Made by a program: the position numbers and the translations under genes. Below the pieces are notes generated by a model. The model made no database searches, had not been told where the DNA came from, and saw only the letters and a program-made list of their open reading frames with translations. Positions 42,219 through 51,388 of a stretch of 58,767 nucleotides of DNA are shown here, piece after piece. The stretch comes from Methanothrix sp. Its GTDB lineage: Archaea > Halobacteriota > Methanosarcinia > Methanotrichales > Methanotrichaceae. The stretch is taken from positions 1 through 58,767 of the forward strand of contig JAGOLL010000003.1 in assembly GCA_017994055.1 (NCBI GenBank), read 5' to 3'. Within the stretch, counting starts at the first letter, position 1. Each line of letters opens with the position of its first letter.

Positions 42219-44672
42219 ATGGCCGCGAATAAGAGGGTTCTGATCAAGGTATCTGGCATGGCCTGCGCAGCCTGCACCGCGGCTGTGGAGAGATCTCTGC
42301 TGAATCTGGATGGAATCGCATCCGCCTCAGTTAGCCTGGCAGCAGAGACTGTAACTGTTGAATACGATCCAGAGAAGCTTCGGCTCTCTGATATGGAGAG
42401 GGCCATAAGAGACGCAGGCTATGATGTTGCAGATGAAAAGCTCGTGATCAAGATAGGGGGCATGTCCTGTGTTATGTGCGTGGCTGCATTGGAGGCCGCC
42501 CTGCTGAAATTGGATGGCATGGTGGAGGCGAGGGTGAACCTGGCCTCGGAGAAGGCCTATTTGAAATTCAATCCCAGAATGATGGGCCTGGCTGAGATTA
42601 AGAAAGCAATCGCCGACGCTGGCTACCAGTTCTTAGGTCTGGCTGGAGAGGAGGACTCTGCTGATCGGGAGAGAGAGGCGCGGCAGAGGGACCTGGAAGA
42701 GAAGAAAAAACGCATCATCATCGGTGCTGGTGCAAGTGTCCTGCTCATGGCTCTGATGCATCTGCCCCTGCATCGTATAGTTCCCATGCAATATCACACC
42801 TCCGTCCCCGATACCATGGGCCTGATAATGCTGGCGCTGTCTGCTCCCGTCTTCGCCTATCTCAGCTTGCCCATCTTCAGAGCAGCAGTGAGATCCCTCT
42901 GGCACCGGGTCCTGGATATGGATGTCATGTACGGCATGGGCATAGGCGTGGCCTACATCTCCAGCATTCTGGGAACCTTTGGCATTGTTCTGACTCCCGA
43001 CTTCATGTTCTATGAGACTGCGGTCATGCTGGCCACCTTCCTCACCCTGGGGCGCTATCTTGAGGCCAGAGCAAAAGGTCGCACCTCGGAGGCCATAGTC
43101 AAGCTGGTTGGCCTGCAGCCCAAAAAGGCAGTCATACTCAAAGATGGACTGGAGAGGGAGATCTATGCCGAGGAGGTTCAGGTGGGTGATATCCTCCTCA
43201 TCCGTCCCGGAGAGAAGATACCTGCTGACGGCTTGGTGGAGCAGGGTGAGAGTTATGTGGACCAGGCCATGATCACCGGCGAGAGCATTCCAGTTTTAAA
43301 GAAGCCGGGAAGCTCAGCCGTTGGCGGGACTCTCAACAAGAACGGCTCTCTGCAGATCAGGGCCACCAGGGTAGGAAAGGACACGGCTTTAGCCCGTATC
43401 ATCTCCTTGGTGGAAGCGGCGCAGGGCTCCAGGCCGGCTGTTCAGAGGATAGCCGACCGGGCCGTATCTTATTTCATCCCTGCCATTATCTCCATCGCCC
43501 TGGCTGCATTCACCTACTGGTATTTTGTGGCCCATAATACCCTGCTCTTTTCCCTCACCGCCATGATATCGGTGCTTGTGGTAGCCTGCCCCTGTGCTCT
43601 GGGCCTGGCCACACCCACTGCGATCACCGTGGGCATAGGCCGGGGTGCTGAGCTGGGAATACTGATCAAGAGTGGAGAAGCCCTGGAGGCCTCGGAGAAG
43701 CTGGATGCTGTGGCCTTCGATAAGACAGGAACCCTCACTGTGGGAAGGCCGGAGGTCACGGATATGGCTGCCTTCGGTCTGGAGGAACAGGAAGCGCTGC
43801 GCCTGGCCGCCTCAGCCCAGGTTCCATCCGAGCATCCCCTGGCGGAGGCATTGGTGAGGAAAGCGAGGCAGATGGCACTGAAGCTGTCCCAGGCGGAGGG
43901 CTTCGAGGCCAGGCCGGGAAAGGGTGTTCTCGCCTTGATAGAGGGGCACAGGATTGTGGCCGGGAACCGGATGCTCTTTGCCGATGAGGGATTGGCCTTG
44001 GCCCCGGAGATATTGGAAAAGGCAGCCCTCTATGAATCCCAGGGAAAAACGGCCATGCTAATGGCTCTGAATGGCAGAGCCTGCGCCGTATTTTCCATAT
44101 CCGACCAACTCAAATCCATGGCCAGGGATGCCGTATCAGATTTGCAGAGAATGAGTCTATCCGTGGTCATGATCACCGGAGACAATTCCCGGAGCGCAGA
44201 AGCGATTGCCGGCTTGCTGGGGATAGAGCAGACTCTATCTGAGGTCCTGCCGGAAGACAAATCGGCAGAGATAAAGAGAATGCAGGAAGGGGGCAGCAGG
44301 GTGGCATTTGTCGGCGATGGCATCAATGATGCTCCCGCTCTGGCGCAAGCCGATGTGGGCATAGCCATAGGCAGCGGAACCGACGTGGCTATTGAGACGG
44401 GGGATATAGTCCTGATGAAGGATGATCTGCGGGATGCTGTGGCTGCCATTCAACTCAGCCGCAAGGTCATCTCCCGCATCAAGCTGAATATCTTCTGGGC
44501 CTTTGCCTACAACGCCCTTCTGGTTCCGGTGGCAGCCGGCGCCCTCTATCCTGCCTTCGGAATAACCTTTCGACCGGAGCTGGCCGGCTTGGCCATGGCT
44601 GCAAGCTCGGTTACTGTGATATCCCTATCGCTCCTGCTTAAAAAATATATCCCTCCCGCAATAAAAAATTGA
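42219..44672 (+). CDS. copA: Copper-translocating P1B-type ATPase
   Basis: 817-residue membrane pump. Two N-terminal heavy-metal domains carry GMACAACTAAV (near residue 14) and GMSCVMCVAAL (near 82). Eight membrane helices follow, with the ion-site VVACPCALGLATPTAI, the TGES actuator loop in MITGESIPVLKK, the phosphorylation site FDKTGTLTVG, the nucleotide-domain SEHPLAEA and GDGINDAPAL. These define a Cu+ exporter. A GAGGT ribosome-binding site lies eight bases before ATG. GAGGTAT is repeated at 42196-42202 and 42211-42217, straddling the TATA-like TATTAAAT, a possible regulator site. Confidence 0.95.
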   Translation: MAANKRVLIKVSGMACAACTAAVERSLLNLDGIASASVSLAAETVTVEYDPEKLRLSDMERAIRDAGYDVADEKLVIKIGGMSCVMCVAALEAALLKLDGMVEARVNLASEKAYLKFNPRMMGLAEIKKAIADAGYQFLGLAGEEDSADREREARQRDLEEKKKRIIIGAGASVLLMALMHLPLHRIVPMQYHTSVPDTMGLIMLALSAPVFAYLSLPIFRAAVRSLWHRVLDMDVMYGMGIGVAYISSILGTFGIVLTPDFMFYETAVMLATFLTLGRYLEARAKGRTSEAIVKLVGLQPKKAVILKDGLEREIYAEEVQVGDILLIRPGEKIPADGLVEQGESYVDQAMITGESIPVLKKPGSSAVGGTLNKNGSLQIRATRVGKDTALARIISLVEAAQGSRPAVQRIADRAVSYFIPAIISIALAAFTYWYFVAHNTLLFSLTAMISVLVVACPCALGLATPTAITVGIGRGAELGILIKSGEALEASEKLDAVAFDKTGTLTVGRPEVTDMAAFGLEEQEALRLAASAQVPSEHPLAEALVRKARQMALKLSQAEGFEARPGKGVLALIEGHRIVAGNRMLFADEGLALAPEILEKAALYESQGKTAMLMALNGRACAVFSISDQLKSMARDAVSDLQRMSLSVVMITGDNSRSAEAIAGLLGIEQTLSEVLPEDKSAEIKRMQEGGSRVAFVGDGINDAPALAQADVGIAIGSGTDVAIETGDIVLMKDDLRDAVAAIQLSRKVISRIKLNIFWAFAYNALLVPVAAGALYPAFGITFRPELAGLAMAASSVTVISLSLLLKKYIPPAIKN

Positions 44673-44722
44673 TGAATAGGATATCCAATCCTTCGCTGAT
44701 CAAGGAAATCGCATTTGAAGTC

Positions 44723-44965
44723 TCATTTTTCTTCTAATATATTAATTCTCTTCTCCAGACCTGCAATAATCTGCTGCATCTCTCCTATTGTCTCCTCCAG
44801 CCGCGCCAGTCGCTGCTCATCTTTTCCCGGGGGATGAATTGCGTATCCCGGCTTATGGCTCAGGTCCTCCTTGTACTCTTCCAGAATGGGATTGTCCGAT
44901 TCACGCGGAACTACTTTGGATGGCATCATATCCTCCGATTCTTTTACATGATATCTTTTCCTCAT
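44723..44965 (-). CDS. Small coiled-coil protein of unknown function
   Basis: 80-residue hydrophilic protein starting MRKRYHVKESEDMMPSK. The C-terminal 30 residues, LARLEETIGEMQQIIAGLEK onwards, form a clear coiled-coil heptad; the middle has HKPGYAIHPPGKDEQ. Similar short proteins are common near metal ATPases, but I cannot name the family. Convergent with copA. Start could be the internal ATG pair at 44929/44926. Confidence 0.5.
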   Translation of the reverse strand: MRKRYHVKESEDMMPSKVVPRESDNPILEEYKEDLSHKPGYAIHPPGKDEQRLARLEETIGEMQQIIAGLEKRINILEEK

Positions 44966-45488
44966 CCAACTTAACCATTTCCCAATCCTGCTATCAAGAT
45001 CCGACCTTTCCCTGGCGGATTGATTTCGATTGATATCAAAGCCAGCATCTTCGGATGAGACCTTGAGATCTCAAAGGGAGGATCATAAATTGCTTTGAGG
45101 GGAGGGATGATTTAGAATCTCTTGATTTTGGGGGATACATATATTACTAATAATTGATAGTATATAAATTTTTCTTTATAACTAGAAGAAAATCTCCTTG
45201 AGTGGAGAGCAGAGCATAATATATTAAAATTTATCGAGGCTTTTTGCTGAGAAATGCTGTGGCAAAGAGCATCTTTTTCCAGATGCTTTTCAATGGACAA
45301 AGATGACTTGTGATTTAAATCTTGCAGTGGGCATAAAGAACATTTTCATATATTATCATGAAACAAGATTACAATACTGTTTTATATTCAAATATTGCTG
45401 GAGCAATTACACTATTATTAATTTATATTTTAGGGACAACAATTTAATATCAAGAACTCCTAGGTTAGCGGCGGAGGGAAACTAGATC
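44966..45488. promoter_or_regulatory. Long leader region upstream of the acetate transporter gene
   Basis: 523 bases without an ORF worth calling. The part at 45130-45180 is strongly AT-rich and holds several TATA-like words (for example ATAGTATATAAATTTT at about 45157). A GGAGG ribosome-binding site lies at 45474 before the ATG at 45489. If transcription starts near 45185 the 5' leader would be about 300 bases long. Confidence 0.4.
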
Positions 45489-46088
45489 ATGCAAGATGGA
45501 AAAAAGCAGACCATAGATGCTCTGATAATCAGAGACACAACCGCAAATCCAGCACCTTTGGGCCTTCTGGGCTTTGGGATGACCACTGTGCTGCTCAACA
45601 TACACAACGCAGGATATTATGAGCTGAATTCCATGATACTGGCAATGGGCATATTTTACGGCGGACTGGCCCAGATCATTGCTGGGATAATGGAGTGGAA
45701 GAAGAACAATACCTTCGGGACAACTGCATTCACCTCCTACGGGCTCTTCTGGCTTACACTGGTGGGTCTGTTGTTCCTGCCCAATCTCGGGCTGGCCGAT
45801 GCCACCTCCAAGACGGCCTTCGCTGCTTACTTCTTCATGTGGGGTCTATTCACATTCTTCATGTTCCTGGGCACGCTTCGCATCAATCGAGCTCTCCAGT
45901 TCGTGTTCCTATCTCTGACCGTTCTGTTCTTCCTCCTGGCAGCCAGGGACTATCTGGGAAGCGCAGCAATAGGGACTCTGGCCGGATATGAGGGGATCGT
46001 CTGCGGACTGTCCGCAGTTTATGCTGCCCTGGCTCAGGTCTTAAATGAGGTCTACAAGAAGGTTGTTGCACCGCTTGGCCCCATGTAA
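45489..46088 (+). CDS. AceTr (GPR1/FUN34/YaaH) family acetate transporter
   Basis: 199-residue membrane protein with six hydrophobic helices. The family signature [20 protein letters not shown] lies at residues 18-37, followed by [20 protein letters not shown] and [16 protein letters not shown]. Members such as SatP carry acetate or succinate across the membrane, by proton symport or as hexameric channels. In an acetoclastic methanogen this would supply substrate to acetyl-CoA synthetase. It stands alone with its own long leader and a terminator, suggesting independent control. Confidence 0.9.
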   Translation: MQDGKKQTIDALIIRDTTANPAPLGLLGFGMTTVLLNIHNAGYYELNSMILAMGIFYGGLAQIIAGIMEWKKNNTFGTTAFTSYGLFWLTLVGLLFLPNLGLADATSKTAFAAYFFMWGLFTFFMFLGTLRINRALQFVFLSLTVLFFLLAARDYLGSAAIGTLAGYEGIVCGLSAVYAALAQVLNEVYKKVVAPLGPM

Positions 46089-46109
46089 ATGACATAGATG
46101 AGGTAAGAA

Positions 46110-46141
46110 GGGGAGTCTTTCATCTCCCTTTAGCTTTTTTT
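46110..46141 (+). terminator. Hairpin and T-run after the acetate transporter gene
   Basis: GGGAG (46111-46115) pairs with CTCCC (46124-46128), followed by TTTAGCTTTTTTT. Location 22 bases after the stop makes it a likely transcript end. Confidence 0.6.
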
Positions 46142-46310
46142 GCTCCTGCTGCGTTACCAGGAAAACAAAGAATTGAAACCTATATATCCTTTGAAGAGCG
46201 ACTGAATAAAGATCTGATGCCGCAGCTAACCAGAGAAGCATGGACAAGCTAGCTCAAATCAAATCTCGGTAACAACTAAACGAATAGAACATAGAGAAGG
46301 GATACCTCGG

Positions 46311-46736
46311 ATGCGTTTGAGCTACTTGGATAAATTTCAGAAAATTATCATTGCTATATTAACAATTCTCATGGGGCTAGTGGTAATGCTGGCCACTTTA
46401 GAGCTTATATACGTAATAGCTTTCGATATATTATCCCCTCCTCTCGTGCTCTTGGATGCCGATGAACTGCTGGATATATTCGGATATTTCTTATTGATCC
46501 TTATTGGCATCGAGCTTTTGGAGACATTCAGCATTTATCTTCATGAACGTGCCATCAATGTGCAGGTGGTTTTATTGGTTGCCATGATTGCTCTGGCCAG
46601 GAAGGTAATCATTCTGGATGCAGAGGAGATCCCAAGTTTGAATCTCATTGCCATTGGATTTATCATCCTTTCTCTTGCTGCTGGATACTATTTGGTAAAA
46701 CGAAGTCAAGATGAATTAAGCTGCAAGCGATTATGA
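46311..46736 (+). CDS. PsiE-like small membrane protein
   Basis: 141-residue protein with four hydrophobic helices and short acidic loops. Elements typical of the phosphate-starvation-inducible PsiE family are FDILSPPLVLLDADELLDIF, then FGYFLLILIGIELLETFSIY, and AIALARKVIILD-type residues in MIALARKVIILDAEE. Its role is not established. TATA-like CTATATATCC lies about 130 bases upstream. Its end runs up to the convergent tungstate transporter genes. Confidence 0.8.
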   Translation: MRLSYLDKFQKIIIAILTILMGLVVMLATLELIYVIAFDILSPPLVLLDADELLDIFGYFLLILIGIELLETFSIYLHERAINVQVVLLVAMIALARKVIILDAEEIPSLNLIAIGFIILSLAAGYYLVKRSQDELSCKRL

Positions 46737-46772
46737 TTTCCGAAGAATGTCATGCCCATGAGATCTTTATCC

Positions 46773-47519
46773 TTACCATGGAATCTCAAGTCCAGCAATT
46801 GCCGGGCTTGATATGCCGCTCCTCTCCGCCCGCCCCAGGATGTCCTCGCTTTTCCCCAGAGCTGTTATCCTGCCCCCCACCAGCACCGCCACCCGGTCGG
46901 CAAGCCTTCTGCACTGCATCATGTTATGAGTGGCCAGTATCATCGCCGTCCTCCCACCCGCCAGGCCTAGCAGGATGCTGTCTATGGCCGATGCGCTCCT
47001 CGGATCAAGATTTGCTGTGGGCTCATCCAGGAGCAGCAACTCGGGCTGGAGGATAATAGCTCTGGCCAGAGCGATCCTCTGCATCTCTCCTCCGGAAAGG
47101 GTATTGGCGTCCCTGCTCTCATATCCGGGCAGGCCCACAGACTGCAGAGCCTGCATCGCCTTCTCTTTCCTCTGCTCCGGCTGGCCCAATTGCCTGGCTC
47201 TCAATCCAAAGCAGATATTCTCAAGAACATTTGACTTGAACATGACCGGCTTTTGAAAGACCATGGCCATGCGCCGACGTGCCGCTATCTTCTCTCGTTC
47301 CGGCCGGCCCGATTTCCTTTGCCCTTCCAGGAGAATAGATCCTGAACTCGGCTCCTCCAGCAGATTGATCAGACGCAGCAATGTGGTCTTCCCCGAGCCG
47401 GTGGGGCCGACCAGGCCCAGGATCTCTCCCCTATCGACACTGATGTTGATCTGCTTTAGAATCTCAGCCTGGCCATAACTTTTGCACAGATTCGTGACTT
47501 CAAGAAATGCCATGCTCAT
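46773..47519 (-). CDS. tupC: ABC transporter ATPase for tungstate/molybdate
   Basis: 248-residue ATPase. Walker A is GLVGPTGSGKTTLLRL, the ABC signature TLSGGEMQRIALARAI, Walker B LLLLDEPTANLD, and the switch histidine ILATHNMMQ. It is the energy subunit for the permease and binding protein on the same strand; its ATG overlaps the permease stop by four bases. Tungsten is needed for formylmethanofuran dehydrogenase and aldehyde oxidoreductases. No C-terminal mop domain, which fits Tup-type rather than ModC. Confidence 0.85.
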   Translation of the reverse strand: MSMAFLEVTNLCKSYGQAEILKQINISVDRGEILGLVGPTGSGKTTLLRLINLLEEPSSGSILLEGQRKSGRPEREKIAARRRMAMVFQKPVMFKSNVLENICFGLRARQLGQPEQRKEKAMQALQSVGLPGYESRDANTLSGGEMQRIALARAIILQPELLLLDEPTANLDPRSASAIDSILLGLAGGRTAMILATHNMMQCRRLADRVAVLVGGRITALGKSEDILGRAERSGISSPAIAGLEIPW

Positions 47520-48202
47520 CTTCCCTGGAAGCGGCTGAGAGATAGATTGAGGATCATGGATATGCCTATGAGCAGGATCCCCAGTGCTATGGACATCTCT
47601 AAATTGCCCATGGAGGTCTGAAGGGCAATGGATGTGGTCAGGACCCGTGTGTAATCCCGTATATTTCCTCCGATCATCATGGCCACTCCGACCTCAGAAA
47701 GGGCCCGGCCAAAGGCTATCAAGACCGCAGATATCACCGCAAACCTGGCCTCTTTTATTATGGCTCCGATCACCTGGCACTCATCCGCCCCCAAAGAGAC
47801 TGCCGTATCTCTGATCTGGGGTCCAACCCCCTTCAGGGCGGAGATCGTCAGGCCTGTCAGGATGGGCGATATGAGGATCATCTGGCCTATGACCATGCCG
47901 GCGGGAGTGTATAGCAGCTCCAGTTCTCCCAGCGGTCCGCTTCGAGAGAGGAGCAGGAAGACGAGCAGGCCCACAGTTACTGTGGGCAGGCCGTAGAGGG
48001 TCTGAATCAGTTCTACCAGGGCTTTTTTCCCCCGGAAATCCCTCAACTCTATCAGGCCGCCGAGAGGAATGTCTATGATTGCAGCGAGAAATACGGCTGC
48101 AAAAGATATGAAGAGAGATCTGGCTGTGATCCCCATGACCTCCGGGTTGAGGGTTATTATCAGCTCTATAGCCCTCAATATCCCGTTCCAGATCTCCTCC
48201 AA
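47516..48202 (-). CDS. tupB: ABC transporter permease for tungstate/molybdate
   Basis: 228-residue membrane protein with about five to six helices. The permease coupling loop is SLGADECQVIGAIIKEARFA, which has the EAA-type glycine, and GRALSEVGVAMMIGGNIRDY follows as in TupB. The ATPase gene overlaps its end by four bases and the binding-protein gene precedes it by 12 bases. It forms the translocation path for tungstate (or molybdate). Confidence 0.85.
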   Translation of the reverse strand: MEEIWNGILRAIELIITLNPEVMGITARSLFISFAAVFLAAIIDIPLGGLIELRDFRGKKALVELIQTLYGLPTVTVGLLVFLLLSRSGPLGELELLYTPAGMVIGQMILISPILTGLTISALKGVGPQIRDTAVSLGADECQVIGAIIKEARFAVISAVLIAFGRALSEVGVAMMIGGNIRDYTRVLTTSIALQTSMGNLEMSIALGILLIGISMILNLSLSRFQGR

Positions 48203-48214
48203 TTATTCCTCCTA

Positions 48215-49135
48215 TCAGGCTGCGGCGCAGCCTGCCTCAGTGGGCACGACGCATTCCTCAGCTGAGCAGCCCATTATATCGCAACTGCCCTCCCCCTTAA
48301 AGAATAGAGGCCTTCCATACTGCTCCTGGCCATATGTGCCTATGATCTCCTGACACTCAGCAGAGACCAGATAATCTATGAATTGATTAGCAAGCTGGCA
48401 GTTGACGCCGGGATGCTTCTCCGGATTAATTGCTATTGCGGAATAGACATTGAGCAGCTCATCGCCGCCCTCGATCAGGGGAACCAGGGTTAGATTTCCC
48501 TTGTAGGCCATGAAGGTGGACATATCGGTTAGGGTGTAAGCCAGCTTCTCATTGGCCATCATCAGGGTTGCGCCCATGGGGCTTCCTGCATCCACATACC
48601 AGGGTCCGGATGTATTGACATCAGAGTAATTGTATCCCGCTGCCTTCCAGAGAGACTGCTCTTTGGAATGAGTTCCGGAGAGGTCTCCTCTGGTGATGAA
48701 CTTGATCTGATCAGGATCGGATAGTCCCCCTTCCATTATGCTCCTGAAGGCCTGGGAGGCATTCAATCCTACGATCCCAGCCGGATCATCCTCTGGTCCC
48801 ACGATGTAGAAGTAGTTGTAAGCAAAGCATCGCCTCTCCAGGCCATCTCCATCTTCTATGAACTTGATCTCTCGGGCCTTATCATGGACTATAAGAAGAT
48901 CCACATCTCCCTTCTGGCCAGCGGCAATAGCGATTCCTGTACCGCCGTGGGAGGGAATCTGGACTGTGGCATCATTTTTCTCCGAAAATTTGTCCACAAT
49001 ACTCTCCAGCAGGCCGGTATCATAAAGGCTGCTGGTGGTAGCAATCTTAAGCCTGCCCTCATCTGCGGCTGAGAGATGGGCAGCTGCTACAAACAGTGCC
49101 ATTAATAGCAATGAGATCTTCAAGATTTTTTTCAT
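48215..49135 (-). CDS. tupA: Extracellular tungstate/molybdate-binding protein
   Basis: 306-residue binding protein with signal peptide (MKKILKISLLLMALFVAAAH, cleaved before DEGRL). The TupA pattern is LKIATTSSLYDTGLLESIVD at the mature N-terminus, HGGTGIAIAAGQKGDVDLLI, and FITRGDLSGTHSKEQSLW. The anion is expected to bind through the TTSS and GDLSGTH loops. The C-terminal tail is cysteine rich (four cysteines from GSCDIMG to GCAAA), which is unusual and may hold the protein by disulfides. ATG 49135 has GGGGAT seven bases upstream. Confidence 0.88.
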   Translation of the reverse strand: MKKILKISLLLMALFVAAAHLSAADEGRLKIATTSSLYDTGLLESIVDKFSEKNDATVQIPSHGGTGIAIAAGQKGDVDLLIVHDKAREIKFIEDGDGLERRCFAYNYFYIVGPEDDPAGIVGLNASQAFRSIMEGGLSDPDQIKFITRGDLSGTHSKEQSLWKAAGYNYSDVNTSGPWYVDAGSPMGATLMMANEKLAYTLTDMSTFMAYKGNLTLVPLIEGGDELLNVYSAIAINPEKHPGVNCQLANQFIDYLVSAECQEIIGTYGQEQYGRPLFFKGEGSCDIMGCSAEECVVPTEAGCAAA

Positions 49136-49247
49136 TTGTATCCCCTTTTCGAATAAATGTTTGCTATCCATAAAAAGCTTATGTTAGCGTTTTAGATTAA
49201 CCGGATGGGGAAAGCTTTTTCTCTTCTCTTTCTCCTCTCAGAGAAGG

Positions 49248-50207
49248 ATGAAAAAGGGATCTTCTATTCTTATAACCGGAGGGGCGGGATTCATCGGCAG
49301 CCATCTGCTGGAGAGGCTGCTTGAGAGAAACCAGGTCACAGTCCTGGACAACTTCTCCTCCGGTTCAAGGAAGAACCTGGCTCCATTCTTGAGCCGATCC
49401 AATTTCAAGCTGATAGAGGCCGATCTGCTGGAGACGGATGGTCTCGAAGACGCCCTGACGGGAATGGATCTGGTCTTTCATCTGGCTGCCAATCCCGATG
49501 TCAGGCTCGGAGCCACCGACTCAAACGTTCATCTGAGGCAGAACATACTCGCCACCCACAACCTGCTCCAGGCTATGAGTGCGGCGGGGACAAAGAAGAT
49601 TGCCTTCACCTCCACGTCCACGGTTTACGGAGAGGCCAGCCAGATACCCACCCCGGAGGATTATGGACCACTTCTCCCCATCTCCCTATATGGCGCCTCC
49701 AAGCTGGCCTGCGAGGCCCTGATCTCCTCCTACTGCCATACCTTCGATATGCAGTCCTGGATCTACCGCTTTGCAAATATCGTGGGGGAGAGGGGGAGCC
49801 ACGGGGTGCTGGTGGATTTCATCAGAAAGCTGCGAGATGATCCCGCCGAGCTGGAGATCCTGGGCTCTGGCAGGCAGAGGAAGTCCTACCTGGAGGTTAA
49901 AGAGTGTGTGGAGGCCATGCTCTTCTGCCTGGAGGCCTCAGACGAGAGGGTGAATGTCTTTAACATCGGCTCGGAGGACTCGGTGGATGTGACGGAGATC
50001 GCTGATATCGTCGTTCGCCAGATGGGCCTGAAGGATGTAAGCTACCGCTACTTGGGAGACGATGAAGGACGGGGCTGGAAGGGCGATGTCAGAGTCATGC
50101 TTCTCGGCCTAGAGAAGATCAAGAGCTTGGGCTGGAGGCCAAAGGGCGGCTCATCCCAGGCCATCCAGTCTGCAGTGCAGGCTCTGCTCAGAGAAGAATC
50201 GGACTGA
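49248..50207 (+). CDS. NAD-dependent sugar epimerase (UDP-glucose 4-epimerase-like)
   Basis: 319-residue extended SDR enzyme. ILITGGAGFIGSHLLERLLE is the NAD-binding motif, STSTVYGEA carries the active-site serine, and YGASKLACEALI the YxxxK pair. RFANIVGERGSHGVLVDFIR is typical of epimerases acting on UDP-sugars in archaea. It would interconvert UDP-glucose and UDP-galactose or an N-acetyl derivative for glycans. It lies divergently from the tungstate operon, 112 bases apart, and is not joined to the other glycan loci. Confidence 0.85.
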   Translation: MKKGSSILITGGAGFIGSHLLERLLERNQVTVLDNFSSGSRKNLAPFLSRSNFKLIEADLLETDGLEDALTGMDLVFHLAANPDVRLGATDSNVHLRQNILATHNLLQAMSAAGTKKIAFTSTSTVYGEASQIPTPEDYGPLLPISLYGASKLACEALISSYCHTFDMQSWIYRFANIVGERGSHGVLVDFIRKLRDDPAELEILGSGRQRKSYLEVKECVEAMLFCLEASDERVNVFNIGSEDSVDVTEIADIVVRQMGLKDVSYRYLGDDEGRGWKGDVRVMLLGLEKIKSLGWRPKGGSSQAIQSAVQALLREESD

Positions 50208-50265
50208 TCAATGGACTACGAGGATCTTAGCTCTTGGAGAGGAGATATGATGAATACCCCTCGCC

Positions 50266-50730
50266 TCAAGCCATCTCCTTCAGCTTCTTGGCCACCGCCT
50301 CGGCATGCCCCTTAACTGAGACCTTCTTCCAGGCATGGGCTACCTTCCCCCGGGGGTCGATGAGAAATGTAGACCGGACTACTCCAAAGCTTTCCTTGCC
50401 GTACATCTTCTTGAGGGCCCAGCCTCCGTAGGCCTCGGTCACCTTATGGTCGGCATCGCTGGCAAGCCTTATCCCCAGGCCCTGCTTCTCGGCGAACTTC
50501 TTATGGCTTGCCGGTGAGTCCCGGCTGATTCCCAGCACCTCCGCACCGAGATCCTGCAGAGCCGGGAGCAGGGCGGTAAAGTCAATTGCCTCTCTGGTGC
50601 AGCCGGTGGTGTTGTCCTTTGGATAAAAGTATAGCACCAGCCATTTTCCCTGAAAATCTTTGAGACATACATCCTGCCCATCTGCGTCCGGCAGACAGAA
50701 CTGCGGCGCAGCATCTCCAATCTCGACCAT
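50266..50730 (-). CDS. bcp: Peroxiredoxin, Bcp/PrxQ family
   Basis: 154-residue thiol peroxidase. The active-site segment is FYPKDNTTGCTREAIDF, with the peroxidatic cysteine; threonine replaces the usual proline before glycine. The second cysteine five residues later, found in many Bcp proteins, is absent, so this is probably a one-cysteine enzyme depending on another thiol. The rest (VLGISRDSPASHKKFAEKQG) is standard. Reduces peroxides, useful in an oxygen-sensitive methanogen. It is divergent from the Lrp gene. Confidence 0.9.
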   Translation of the reverse strand: MVEIGDAAPQFCLPDADGQDVCLKDFQGKWLVLYFYPKDNTTGCTREAIDFTALLPALQDLGAEVLGISRDSPASHKKFAEKQGLGIRLASDADHKVTEAYGGWALKKMYGKESFGVVRSTFLIDPRGKVAHAWKKVSVKGHAEAVAKKLKEMA

Positions 50731-50899
50731 AACATTCCACCTGGATTCAGATAACCATCTCCGCAGATGGACTGCTGGAATTAAAAGCCTATGGGATTCT
50801 CGCCAGCGACAGCGGCTTAATCATCTGTTATTGGTAAAAGGACATTATTTATACTCTGAAGTTGGTGATATTCCAAGAAATCAGCTTGAGCCTAAGGAT

Positions 50900-51370
50900 A
50901 TGGGTAGATTAATGGGAGAGAGCACGGATCTGGACGAGGTGGATAGAATCATCCTGCGCAGCCTGCGGGACAATGCCAGGATCAGCCTTCAGGAGATATC
51001 CAGACGATCCGGCGTCTCTGATGCCACCATTCAGTTTCGGTTGCGCCGGTTGAAAGCCAATGGAGTGATAGAGCGCTTCACCATCGCTGCCTGCCCGGCG
51101 GCAACGGGCTATGCCGTGACCGCCATAATTCTGGTGCAGACCGATGGCGACAGGCATGACCGAACATTGGCCGAGCTGGTCCGGGTGCCGCAGATCACCG
51201 AGGTCTATGGTATACTGGGCGAGTACGACCTCTTTCTCAAGGTCTGGTGCAGGAGCCTGGAGGAGCTTAAGATGATCATAAACGATAACATCAGATCGCT
51301 GCCGGGGATAGAAGATCTGCACGAGATAATAGTCATGGAGAGGGCAAAAGAGGAGATGCCCCCGGTCTAG
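50900..51370 (+). CDS. Lrp/AsnC-family transcriptional regulator
   Basis: 156-residue regulator. A winged helix-turn-helix occupies residues 10-60 (DEVDRIILRSLRDNARISLQ, RSGVSDATIQFRLRRLKANG). An effector-binding RAM/ACT-type domain follows (VTAIILVQTDGDRHD, GEYDLFLKVWC). It would bind as a dimer or octamer and respond to an amino acid. ATG 50900 and ATG 50912 are both possible; AAGGAT sits directly before the first, so the second has the better spacing. TATA-like ATTTATACT at about 50846 fits a start near 50875. Confidence 0.85.
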   Translation: MGRLMGESTDLDEVDRIILRSLRDNARISLQEISRRSGVSDATIQFRLRRLKANGVIERFTIAACPAATGYAVTAIILVQTDGDRHDRTLAELVRVPQITEVYGILGEYDLFLKVWCRSLEELKMIINDNIRSLPGIEDLHEIIVMERAKEEMPPV

Positions 51371-51388
51371 GGAAAAGGGCGATGGATT